DNA of 64,000 nt from Enterobacter ludwigii (GTDB lineage: Bacteria; Pseudomonadota; Gammaproteobacteria; Enterobacterales; Enterobacteriaceae), in assembly GCA_900068845.1 (NCBI GenBank), contig CEFQ01000008.1, positions 579,358 to 643,357 of the forward strand, read 5' to 3'. Numbering within the stretch: the stretch's first letter is position 1; each line of letters opens with the position of its first letter. The notes under the pieces are model-generated. The model ran no database searches. It was not told the origin of the DNA and worked only from the letters and a program-made list of their open reading frames with translations. The position numbers and the translations under genes were made by a program. This document shows, piece by piece, positions 30,801-38,230 of the stretch.

Positions 30801-33800
30801 AAACTCCCTGCGCACCATGAATGCCAAAAATGTTGGTGCCGCTGAAAAATGCATAGTTTTCCTCAAAATCCTCCCTTTGTGTGGGGCCGACAGTCAGAGA
30901 GGCCCATTGATTCAGCAGATGCCCAGTCTTAATCGTGATATCACCATTCTGCGACTCAATGGTTCCCGAAGTATTAATCACCTCGCCATTGGCATTCCCC
31001 GCCGCGTCGCGCTGCATCCACACACTGTTGCCCGCCAGCATATCGCCGCGCTGGTTTTTAATGCTGTTAGCGTAAAGATAGAGATTCTGCCCGGCATACA
31101 GCAGCGCCGTGTTCACAATGCTGCCCGGCGAGGAAACGGTGAGGTTGCCGCGCGTGCCGGTAAAGCCGTTAAGCGCCACATCGCTGCGGCTGGTGAGCGC
31201 CACATTGCCACCGCCCTGCAGCGTCCCCGCGCTGTTCATGTTGATGCGCTGCCCGCTCAGGCTGCTGTCACCGGTTCCGGTGGTGAGCTGGCCGTTGTTC
31301 GTCAGATCGCCGCCTGCACTCAGCGTCAGCGCCTGGCCCTGCAATGTTCCCTGGTTCTCAATCGCGCCGTTACTGCTGATAGTCAGGCGATTCCCTGCGG
31401 CCAGCGTGTTGCGTGCGGTAAAACTATTGATGAGTTTGACCGTCGCGTCGCCCAGCGCCACCACCTGTCCAAGCTGATCAAATCCCGTGCTTTCCAGCAG
31501 CAGGTTACCGCCGCTGAAAAGTTTACCCGCCGCCTGTTGCGTCACCTGTGAAGCTTTAACATTCAGCTGATTGGCGCCCAGCACCGTGCCGTTGTTAGAG
31601 AGTTGCGCGTAGTTCACCGTCAGGTTTCCGCCCTGCGCGGTGCCCTGGTTCTGCAGGCTGTTGCCGGTGAGTGTCGCTTGCTGATCTGCCATCAGCGTGC
31701 CGCTGTTGCTGGCGCTGGCCGCATTGAGGACCAGCTGTGAAGCCTGCAGCCAGCCGCTGTTGACCAGCTGTGGCGCGTTAAGCGTGAGATCCGCCGAAGA
31801 GAGTAGTTTGCCGCTGTTGCTGGCCAGGCCGCTGGTGGTTATGCGGCTGGTGGCTCCCTGGATCAGGCCGTAGTTATAAAGTTCGGGCGTGGTCAGCGTC
31901 AGGCCGTTTTGACTGAGTAACGTTCCGCTGGCGTTATTGGTGAGGCGTCCGCCGGCGTTCAGCTGCAGGCTGTTGTCGCCCTGCAAGCGCCCGCTGTTGG
32001 TAATACCGCCGCTGGTAAGTAACAGATCCTTACCCTGCATCCGGCCCGCGTTGTCCACGGTTGCTGCATGCACATCCAGCGTGCCACCGCTCAGCAGCGC
32101 CGCGTTTTGCTGCTGCGTCAGTGCGCCTGACAACGTTGTGGTCAGCCCTTCTACGCCCGACATCTCGCCGCCGTTGTTAAGCGTCGCGCCCTGTAACGTC
32201 AGGTTGCGGGCAATCCACTGTCCCTGATTGGTGAAACTAAGCGCATTGAGCGCGGCATTGCCGTTCGCCGTGATTTTGCTGCCAGAGGCGGACGTCAGCG
32301 CATCGCTGAGGTTGAGCGTCAGGTCACCCGCGCTCTGGATTGCACCGTTGTTGGCAAGGCGGGTGGCGTTCAGCAGGATCTGCTGTCCCTGCCAGCTGCC
32401 GTTGTTGGTGATGACATCACCGGCAATGTTCAGCGTGCCCTGCGTCAGCAGCTGACCGCCAGCATTGTTGATTAATTCCCGTGTGGGCTGCGACTGTAGC
32501 GCCAGCATGCGGAAAACGCGGGCCTGCGCCGGACCGATAGTCAGTGATTGCAGGCCAATCAGACTGCCCTGATTGGTCACGCTGGCCGGGGTAATTGCGA
32601 GCGTTTCGCCCTGCACGCTGCCACTGTTATTCAGCGCACCGCCACTCAGCGTCATCGCCTTATCCGCCAGCAGCGAGCCGCTGTTGTTCAGATTCTGCGC
32701 GCTGACCTGTGCCGCGCCCTGCGACAATATTTCACCGCTGTTGCGCAGCTCACCCGCAACGTCCGCAGACACGCCTGCGGTGCCCAGCAGCGAGCCCTGA
32801 TTCTGCCAGCGGCTTGCGCTGATTTGCGCGTTGTCACCCTGGATTGCGCCCGCCGTGTTGAGGTCGGCAGCGTTCAGCAGCAGGTCACCGCCGGTCAGCG
32901 TTTTGCCGCCAGCTGTCTGAGTTAAAGCACCGCTCGACTGCGCATCCAGCGAGGTTGTTCCCTGCCATAGGCCACTGTTGCTGAGGCTGCTGCCGCGTAA
33001 CACCAGACGATCGGCCAGCACTTTACCGCTGTTTTGCAGGTTACCCGCAGTCAGGCTGGCGTTGCCGCCCGCAGTCAGGCTGCCACGGTTATCCAGCAGC
33101 CCGTCAGATTGACCTTTGAGTGAGTCAATACCGTAAACGGTGCCACTGTTGCTCAGCGAGCCAAACTGATAGTCAATACTTTGGCCCTGCCACACACCGG
33201 CGTTGTCAGCGGTTGCACCTTTGAGCGCAACAATACCGTTGCTCAGTAGCTGTCCCGCGCCCAGGTTACTGAACTGCCTGAAATCCGCGCTGAGTCCATT
33301 GTCACCCTGGAGCAGGCTTTGATTCTTCAGCACATCACCTGACGCATTCAACTGCTGTGCCGCAATCGAACCGCCATTGTTCAGCTCGCTGGCATGAATA
33401 TGCGCCTGGCGCTGCGCAAGCAAAACACCCTGCCCGCCGTTGTTCAGTGTGCCGCTCAGTTCTGCATTCAGATTGGTTGAGGTGATGCGGCCGCTGTTGT
33501 TCAGGTCACGTCCGTTAATGCTGAAGTCATCAGCCACCTGAAGCAGGCCCGCATTGGTCAACTTTACCGGGGAAAGCGTCAGCGAACCGCCGCTGATAAG
33601 CTGACCGCGGGTGGCGTTAGTGATATCCGCGCTGTTCAGTAAGAGCGCGCTGTTGCCCTGCAACAGCCCGGCGTTGGTCAGCAGCGGTGCTGTGATGCTG
33701 AGGCGGTTGGCCGCCAGCGTACCGCTGTTAGTGATGTCGTGGCTGATGAGGGCAAAATCGTTCTGGCTCAGCAGCGTGCCGCGGTTATCCAGTGCCCCGC

Positions 33801-36102
33801 TCAGGGTGCCAAGGAACTGCGTGGTCGCCTGGGCGCTGCCGGCGTTCTGCCAGCTTTGCAGCCGCATATCAAGCGTGTCGGCCTGAACGCTGCCCTGATT
33901 ATCCAGGCTGTCAGCATGAGCAATTAGCGTGCCGGCACTCAGTAACTGGCCGCTGGTTTTATTACTGAGCTTATCGCCCATCACGGTAAGTGCGTCACTG
34001 CCCTGAATCAGCCCGCTGTTAACTAAGTCTCCCTGAAGGGTGAGCGCCTGCGCCAGCAGCCAGCCGCTGTTATCAACGGAATCTGTTTTAAGCTGTAAGC
34101 TGTGCTGACCAAGAATTTTGCCACTGTTATCAAGCGTTGCAGCGTTAATTACGCCATCACTCGCACTCAACGCGTTGCCGCTGTTATGCCAGTTGTCTGC
34201 CGTTACCGCCAGTTGCTGTCCCTGCAACTGGCCACGGTTAGTGAGCGTGTCTGCTGAGACTGTCAGTTTGCCGTCACTCAGTAACGTACCACTGCTGGTT
34301 ATCGCCTTGCCGCTAGCCTGCAGGGATTGTTTACCCTGCAACGTGCCGCTATTGTTCAGCGTGCTGGCATCAACATGGGTTGTTGCTGCGGCGATTTGAC
34401 CGTCATTGGTCAGCGTATCGTTTTGAAGATTGAGGGTGTTATCAGCGAGCAGCAGGCCACCCTGCTGATTATTCAGCTGCGCATTTGAGGCAAACAGGCT
34501 GGCAGCGTTGATTTCGCCGCTGTTGGTGAGCGCGTCGCCACTCAGCGTCAGCCCTGCCTTGCTGGTGATGAGCCCGCTGTTACTCAACTGCGGCAGATTG
34601 AGTGCAAAGCTGTTGTCCGAACTCAGGGTGCCGCCCGCCAGATTATTCAGGCGGTTGCCGCTGTAGGTCAGCGCTTTGCTGCCCTGAATCAGCCCGCTGT
34701 TATCAGTTTGCAAACTGCTGAGTGAGAGCACGGGCGCTGACAATACGCCCTGATTCAGCATGCTGTCGCTGCTGAGGTTTAGATTCTCTGCGCCAGATAT
34801 GGCCGCGCCCTTACCATTCTGCAGACTGCTTGTGGTGATGCCGGTGGTGTTAGCGGCCAACATGCCGCGATTATCAAGTTGTTTTGCCGTGATGGTTAAG
34901 TTGTTTCCAGCAGTCAACTGGCCGCTGTTGCTGAGCCGATCCTGCGCCTGCAGTCTGATATCGTTGCCGGCTTTCGCGACGGCATTGCTGTCCGTAACAA
35001 CGGTTGCGCCACTGAGTTGAACATCACGTCCTACCGTGATGCTGGTGCCATTAGTGGTGAGATTTCCTTTCGCCGTGATGCTGACTCCGGCGTCGCTGAC
35101 CAGCGTGCCTTTGTTGAGCGTTACATCCTGCTTTGCACTGAGCGTGACCTGTCCGGAAGCTTTGTTTTCGCCACCGAGCGTTACTGCTTCAGCATTCGCC
35201 GTCAGCGCACCGCTGCTCAGGCTGTTATTCAGCGTCAGTTTGCCGCTGGCATCGAGCTGAATATCACCCTGTTTCGCCACCAGGTTACCGAGGTTAACGC
35301 CCACGCCCTTTTCGCTCGACACCAGATGAATACGATTGGCATACATGCCGCCAAGCGCGCCGGTATCGACCGCTACCGACGGTGCCGCGCCCTCACCGGT
35401 AATCGGCGTTACCGAACCATCCGCACCGACCCGATTAGCTCCCACCGTCACCGACAGATCTTTCGCGTGGATCCCGGCGTTGATCTCCGTTGCGCGCGCG
35501 ACAATCGACACGGCATCGGCATTGCTGCCGTCCAGTCCCTGACCTTCGACTATCACCGATCCTTTCGTTACCTCCAGCGCCGCCAGATTGCCATTTGCAT
35601 CCAGCTGCGGTTTACCGGTGGTCAGCGTGACGTTTGGCGTATTGATAAAGCCGCAGCCGTTACAGGTGATGCCATACGGGTTGGCGACCATCACATTAGC
35701 GGCTTTGCCCGCCACTTCGGTGTAGCCCTGCAATTGTGAGCGGTTGGCACCAACGACTTCGTTGATGATTGCCTGTGCTTCGTGACCGGCTTTCAGATTG
35801 GGGTTGTTCTGGACCAGGCCGCCAAGCTGCGTCTGGGTAAGCTGGCCGGTGGCGTTATTGAGGATTAAACCTTCTTTGCCGACGTTGTACTGCTGGTACT
35901 GGTTGTGCGAAATCCCGGCGCCGTTGGGCGTCGCGATATTCACTACCGGCACGCCGTTGCCGGCGGCATCCATTTTCGTACCTGGCGTGACGGGCGTGAT
36001 TTGTGCCGCCATCGCCGGCAGCATCGGCTGCACCGCCAGCAGATAGCAGATGATGTAGCTCAGCGCGCGACGGGCGAGGGAAATGGGTTGACGATCGGCC
36101 AT
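24826..36102 (-). CDS. cdiA: CdiA: contact-dependent inhibition effector / filamentous haemagglutinin
   Basis: The 3758-residue two-partner-secretion effector has a long signal region (MADRQPISLARRALSYIICY ... AMAA) and a TPS domain (about 35-280) with NNPNLKAGHEA and NPYGITCNGCGF. An FHA-1 β-helix repeat filament follows (about 280-1725), then a non-repetitive central segment rich in Tyr/Ser (about 1730-2250), where CdiA receptor-binding domains lie. FHA-2 repeats (about 2250-3000) and a pre-toxin region come next. The usual VENN junction appears as AENN at 3426-3429, followed by about 330 variable residues. The last about 130 residues (TLRDFSNSSQQTGAKWTIDI, ending VEVKFK) should be the toxin; I cannot assign its activity, though a nuclease is plausible. 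The protein is exported by CdiB and kills or arrests touching siblings lacking CdiI. cdiB lies 12 bp upstream. Confidence 0.92.
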   Translation of the reverse strand: MADRQPISLARRALSYIICYLLAVQPMLPAMAAQITPVTPGTKMDAAGNGVPVVNIATPNGAGISHNQYQQYNVGKEGLILNNATGQLTQTQLGGLVQNNPNLKAGHEAQAIINEVVGANRSQLQGYTEVAGKAANVMVANPYGITCNGCGFINTPNVTLTTGKPQLDANGNLAALEVTKGSVIVEGQGLDGSNADAVSIVARATEINAGIHAKDLSVTVGANRVGADGSVTPITGEGAAPSVAVDTGALGGMYANRIHLVSSEKGVGVNLGNLVAKQGDIQLDASGKLTLNNSLSSGALTANAEAVTLGGENKASGQVTLSAKQDVTLNKGTLVSDAGVSITAKGNLTTNGTSITVGRDVQLSGATVVTDSNAVAKAGNDIRLQAQDRLSNSGQLTAGNNLTITAKQLDNRGMLAANTTGITTSSLQNGKGAAISGAENLNLSSDSMLNQGVLSAPVLSLSSLQTDNSGLIQGSKALTYSGNRLNNLAGGTLSSDNSFALNLPQLSNSGLITSKAGLTLSGDALTNSGEINAASLFASNAQLNNQQGGLLLADNTLNLQNDTLTNDGQIAAATTHVDASTLNNSGTLQGKQSLQASGKAITSSGTLLSDGKLTVSADTLTNRGQLQGQQLAVTADNWHNSGNALSASDGVINAATLDNSGKILGQHSLQLKTDSVDNSGWLLAQALTLQGDLVNSGLIQGSDALTVMGDKLSNKTSGQLLSAGTLIAHADSLDNQGSVQADTLDMRLQSWQNAGSAQATTQFLGTLSGALDNRGTLLSQNDFALISHDITNSGTLAANRLSITAPLLTNAGLLQGNSALLLNSADITNATRGQLISGGSLTLSPVKLTNAGLLQVADDFSINGRDLNNSGRITSTNLNAELSGTLNNGGQGVLLAQRQAHIHASELNNGGSIAAQQLNASGDVLKNQSLLQGDNGLSADFRQFSNLGAGQLLSNGIVALKGATADNAGVWQGQSIDYQFGSLSNSGTVYGIDSLKGQSDGLLDNRGSLTAGGNASLTAGNLQNSGKVLADRLVLRGSSLSNSGLWQGTTSLDAQSSGALTQTAGGKTLTGGDLLLNAADLNTAGAIQGDNAQISASRWQNQGSLLGTAGVSADVAGELRNSGEILSQGAAQVSAQNLNNSGSLLADKAMTLSGGALNNSGSVQGETLAITPASVTNQGSLIGLQSLTIGPAQARVFRMLALQSQPTRELINNAGGQLLTQGTLNIAGDVITNNGSWQGQQILLNATRLANNGAIQSAGDLTLNLSDALTSASGSKITANGNAALNALSFTNQGQWIARNLTLQGATLNNGGEMSGVEGLTTTLSGALTQQQNAALLSGGTLDVHAATVDNAGRMQGKDLLLTSGGITNSGRLQGDNSLQLNAGGRLTNNASGTLLSQNGLTLTTPELYNYGLIQGATSRITTSGLASNSGKLLSSADLTLNAPQLVNSGWLQASQLVLNAASASNSGTLMADQQATLTGNSLQNQGTAQGGNLTVNYAQLSNNGTVLGANQLNVKASQVTQQAAGKLFSGGNLLLESTGFDQLGQVVALGDATVKLINSFTARNTLAAGNRLTISSNGAIENQGTLQGQALTLSAGGDLTNNGQLTTGTGDSSLSGQRINMNSAGTLQGGGNVALTSRSDVALNGFTGTRGNLTVSSPGSIVNTALLYAGQNLYLYANSIKNQRGDMLAGNSVWMQRDAAGNANGEVINTSGTIESQNGDITIKTGHLLNQWASLTVGPTQREDFEENYAFFSGTNIFGIHGAQGVYALPLNIFGADELKYFYQKAPGMDYYSVAPLPVNLDQNKEVLISRIIFSTQVTGQAGRISAGRNFYGQLGRVDNLGSYILAGKDMHMDGVELNNQSYLSGTQNVWRSYTPIKNYYLVYEEIKPSDYTFLSPEYDSSSSSYNGLPVKFDDKIYSFATDSYRTEQGSTIRGVIQSNGNLQTNFTNILNNSDSSDVRGTITPLLKNPRIDLLSTQSVSKGLESLALIDAGSVVPGSPSWTDQLTDALQAVNGGNSLYTQSQKATGLQSLAGIGEKFTEIQVTKKLEDSPYSTIAQKENLTNRTSVDIQAYPIPQSTNGYFNVSADPKSPYLIVVNPKLAGLGELDKGIFSELNQLLGKQPQQSPLETSPLYTDKQTFLGSTYLLDRLGMKPESDYRLLGDAAFDTRYVSNAVLSQTGKQYIDGLGSDLEQMTYLMDNAAEAGQSLGLKAGVSLSAEQIGSLHKSILWWEAATVNGETVLVPKLYLVASDTEVNNGSVIAGNTVSIVGQNIENNSSTLSATNKLYVSSKTKIGNQNSSLIKSGGELNLSALSDINNIGSSISGKKVTLESIEGNVNNITLMKDIDYSSQFVLSRFTEQEERANIYSSGDLLINAGNNINIKGASVRADENASLNAAKNLNIMANHNMAVLKDSWQNFSLKSGSGSNVDVSGEIHLQAGKDLTIEASTLSAEQDATLIAGGNVNLLSGQEETHTSRTSRNSYSTGTHQDTLSSSNNLNVFAGNDITSQAAILAAGKNVTLSAGRDIDLNANSQSEGTESHYRRQTVISDTVRQSGTTLSAGENISLNAKRDINIVAGDVSAKRDIALNAGADVNLTTAGESDYFYKEQTKTRYDHLSRIKTKTIQEDSATNEKGTLLSGQNVSVSADKDLLVKGSQIVADDKLTLDAGDSVSILAATNTDTAWRYSESKKIGISGSGGLGITLGSSHSMNEMREKGATQSQSISTIGSIGGDVLIRAGDKLQIAGADVVAGNNITLQGDSVSILPGHDIRQIDERSEQRSSGLTLALSGAVAQAANSAIAATQSARQESDGRLAALQATKAVLSGVQASQANQLSQEQGNSANGIGISLSYSTQHSKSEQQQKTDTITGTTINAGNNLVINATGERNHSGSGDLLIAGGQLKAAGDTTLQAANDIHLIAAENTQQTTGKNSSSGGGAGVSIGVGSGSAGISIFASVNGAKGSEKGSGTFWSETTLDSGGDVSIISGRDTLLSGAQVNGNSVNANIGRDLTITSLQDSDKYDSKQASFGAGGSFTFGSMTGSGYINASQDNMHSNYDSVLEQSGIYAGTGGFNITVGNHTQLNGAVIASQADATKNLLDTGTLGFSDIQNKADYKTEHQGAGISSGGSMGGQFAGNMANTLLAGAGGKGHAEGTTQSAVAEGTIVVRDQANQQQSMSDLSRDTEHANDSISPIFNKEKEQKRLQTAQMIGEIGVQVGDIARTQGAIIATREANEKMSSLSASDLVKAKSDWEKANPGKTAGDDEIAKQAWQNNYDAAFNATKLGTGSAVQQGIQAVTAAMQGLAGNNIGQAISGASAPYLAEQIHKYTSGNPEAQAMAHAVVGAIASYASGHDAMAGAAGAVSGELMAQIVMGQLYPGKTVDSLTETEKQTISALSTLASGLVGATIGGNTSQAVNAAQLGKNSAENNALYAADEKVRQDAKWSLPYLEGEKKQQAEKLIIDLNAKDKAFDAALDSACKNLTSSACHGMRQELAVMGRSYDEKLDGQYIGNMGTVYKDGKVQVDTLIWQYASADAKAEREADVNRIAKNWGISKEIADGLYTAMAGVHTVAAIGGAAYGLKGAKESSVAAKDTASLVEAEKTALDKIGQNGKNAVDLSGKPQGSILQQQAKNKINDLALQFNNLSVQPKDFKITVNGKTMSADPETSIGAPIFKGASDADVMTYFKQITGLGNMPDGKIIAGKGTVYSIKITEGPNAGSTMTLRDFSNSSQQTGAKWTIDILTPSINNGRRVEVKFK
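30930..35260 (-). repeat. FHA-1 β-helix repeat array inside cdiA
   Basis: Roughly 20-residue degenerate units of the form L-x-N-x-G-x-L-x-G-x-x-L-x-L-x-A-x-x-L-x-N recur dozens of times, for example LNNSGTLQGKQSLQASGKAI. They form the right-handed β-helix stalk of the filament. At DNA level they give repeated motifs such as CCGCTGTTG and CAGCGTGCC in the plus strand. Boundaries are approximate. Confidence 0.8.
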
Positions 36103-36114
36103 AATCTTTGTCTC

Positions 36115-37779
36115 TTAGAAAACCAGCCCGACGCGGGCGTAAATGCTGACGTGATCCGGCTGCATATGACCGGGATAGCTAAGCGGAATGCCGACGGTGT
36201 ACTGGGTATAAAAATTGCGGCAGCGCGTACTAAGGCCTACCGCGCTGCCCCACAAGGTGCCGGTGGACTCGCGGTTCTGCGCGTCACTCTTAAGCCAGCC
36301 GCCGTCGATGGCAGCCAGCGCGCTGACGTCGCCCAAAACCGGTAGCGTGAACAAGCTGTAACTCAGCTCGTTGCGCAGATAGCCACCGGCATCACCGGAG
36401 AGATACTGCTCCTTAAAACCGCGCACCGAGCTTTCGCCACCCAGCGTCAGACGTTCGCTGCCATACAGTCGATCGGGCGACCACTGGCCGTAAACGCTGC
36501 TCAACAGCCACAGATTGTCAGCCAGCGGGCGCTGGAAGCTGCCGCTGAGGCTCCACTTGCGGAACTGCGCTTTCGGCAAATCGCCGGTTTTGCCCGCGTC
36601 ATCTTCGGCATCGAACCACGGCATGCCGCGCGTGAACGTCGGGTTGAGCGTAGCGACGCCGCCAAGGATTTTCTGCGTGTGGTTGAGTCCCAGTTGCGCG
36701 CTGGTGATTTTGCGACTGCTGCTCTGCAACAAGGTATTGTTGAGATAGTTGTGGCTGGAATAGTGATTCAGGCCGAGCTGGACGCCGGTTTTGATATCGC
36801 CGTTGCGAAACAGCACCCATGAACCGTTAATCCGGTGCGACACGTTGTCGCCGTTGCTCAGCCAGGTGAAGCCGTTGTTGACGAAGCTGCTGTGATAGTT
36901 GCTCCAGCTGTAGCTATAGTCGAGCAGTCCGTAGCCGTAAGGTACGCTGACGCCCGCCTGCAGGTTTTGCGCATCGCGCCAGTCGCTGAAGGCGCTGCTG
37001 CGTCCGCCGCTGATAAACCAGCGGTCGGCCAGTCCCAGCAGATTATTGCCCGTCAGCGAGGCGTTAAGCTGACCAACCCCGGTGCTTTTCTGTCCGCTGT
37101 TATCAAAACCCAGCGATGCGCTGAGCGGGAATTCCGGCGTCGCCGTAAGGTTGACCACGGAATAACCGGTTTTAGGCGACGGGTGTATTTCAATCTGTAC
37201 CGGCGTTGTGCGCACGCGGTTAATCTGCTCCATGCCCTGCTCAATATCACGCAGATTGAGTATCTTTCCTTCAAGGCCCGGAAACGCCATCTGTAGTGAA
37301 CGCGGATGCTGACCGTTGAGACGAATGGCGTCCAGCTTCCCTTCCAGCACCGGTATAATTAATTCGCCCTGCGATAAATCCTGTTCAATTAAAAAAGCCC
37401 GGCTGGTTATATAGCCTCTTTGCATATACCAGTCAGAAATGGTGTGCACGAGCGAATTAATTTCGGTTAAGTTCAGGCAGCGTTGAATATAAGGTTCGGC
37501 CAGTGATTGCTGCTGACTGGCAGACATTAGCGTGGCGTTGCGAATAGCGATATGCTGCACCGGAAAGCAGGGGCCAGCCTGACCAGAATCCGCTGCTGGC
37601 GTGCTCTGCGGTGCTGTAGCACTCCACAGCGCATCACGTTGCTGCTGGTCATTTTGCAAACGTTGTTGTTGCTGATTCTGAATATAATCACGGTCGCCGG
37701 GATTTAACCGTGCCGCAAATGCAGAAGTTGTGATCATACCGACGCCCAGCGCCAGTGACATCCATGTTTTTGCCATCAT
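36115..37779 (-). CDS. cdiB: CdiB: TpsB outer membrane transporter
   Basis: The 554-residue protein has a signal peptide (ending AFAAR), a Gln-rich plug helix, POTRA domains (about 70-220, with MQRGYITSRAFLIEQDLSQG and LINGQHPRSLQ-like sequence) and a 16-strand β-barrel. The barrel carries the L6 motif VRGF at 452-455 (SSVRGFKEQYLSGDAGGY). This is the ShlB/FhaC/HecB family. It recognises the TPS domain of CdiA and moves it across the outer membrane. It is the first gene of cdiBAI, and two adjacent ATGs could start it; the Shine-Dalgarno is poor. Its promoter region is shared with divergent eptB. Confidence 0.92.
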   Translation of the reverse strand: MMAKTWMSLALGVGMITTSAFAARLNPGDRDYIQNQQQQRLQNDQQQRDALWSATAPQSTPAADSGQAGPCFPVQHIAIRNATLMSASQQQSLAEPYIQRCLNLTEINSLVHTISDWYMQRGYITSRAFLIEQDLSQGELIIPVLEGKLDAIRLNGQHPRSLQMAFPGLEGKILNLRDIEQGMEQINRVRTTPVQIEIHPSPKTGYSVVNLTATPEFPLSASLGFDNSGQKSTGVGQLNASLTGNNLLGLADRWFISGGRSSAFSDWRDAQNLQAGVSVPYGYGLLDYSYSWSNYHSSFVNNGFTWLSNGDNVSHRINGSWVLFRNGDIKTGVQLGLNHYSSHNYLNNTLLQSSSRKITSAQLGLNHTQKILGGVATLNPTFTRGMPWFDAEDDAGKTGDLPKAQFRKWSLSGSFQRPLADNLWLLSSVYGQWSPDRLYGSERLTLGGESSVRGFKEQYLSGDAGGYLRNELSYSLFTLPVLGDVSALAAIDGGWLKSDAQNRESTGTLWGSAVGLSTRCRNFYTQYTVGIPLSYPGHMQPDHVSIYARVGLVF

Positions 37780-38230
37780 AATAAGACTTAAGCGAAATTA
37801 ATTGTAAGTTTTGTGTAAGCACTTTTGTGCAGAATATCACCTTAACAATCAGAAAGTTCCTGGCTATTCATAAAAAAATTAATTTCCTGTTTATTCAATT
37901 TTATGGATTATGAAGTTTCTTCCTAACACAAATAGTCAGTTACTCCATCATTTTGCCTGATACTGTTTCCCCTCCAGGTCATGCATATTGAATGAAATGA
38001 TGAGGGAAATGCATATACAGAATGAGGATCTCCACTGCATTGATTAGCAGTCTGCAGGTAAAGTGGTTGCGGCGAACCCTAATCAAAGCATAAGCGCCTG
38101 CATTTGATTGTTACATTATAACATACTTTAGGCCCACCAATGGTTGAACTGATCCCCAAATCCATCCTCTTACTTAGGGCTGTCAATTTACAGGCAAGTG
38201 ATTAGTTTTCATTATAATAACGAGGAATAC
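37780..38230. other. Divergent regulatory region cdiB / eptB
   Basis: About 450 bp, AT-rich, no gene seen. It must contain the cdi and eptB promoters. A weak GGTTGAACT-N17-TCTTA arrangement before eptB is loosely similar to a sigma-E promoter; E. coli eptB is sigma-E dependent, so this is worth testing but not claimed. Confidence 0.45.

Noticed and set aside
30930..35260. Regularly spaced repeated words that could suggest a CRISPR array
   Set aside because: The repeats are degenerate, in phase with codons and encode the FHA β-helix; there are no constant 23-37 bp repeats with unique spacers.
35017..35739. Long plus-strand open frames (this one and many others) opposite cdiA
   Set aside because: They are antisense shadows produced by the repetitive GC-rich β-helix coding DNA; no ribosome sites and no recognisable protein features.
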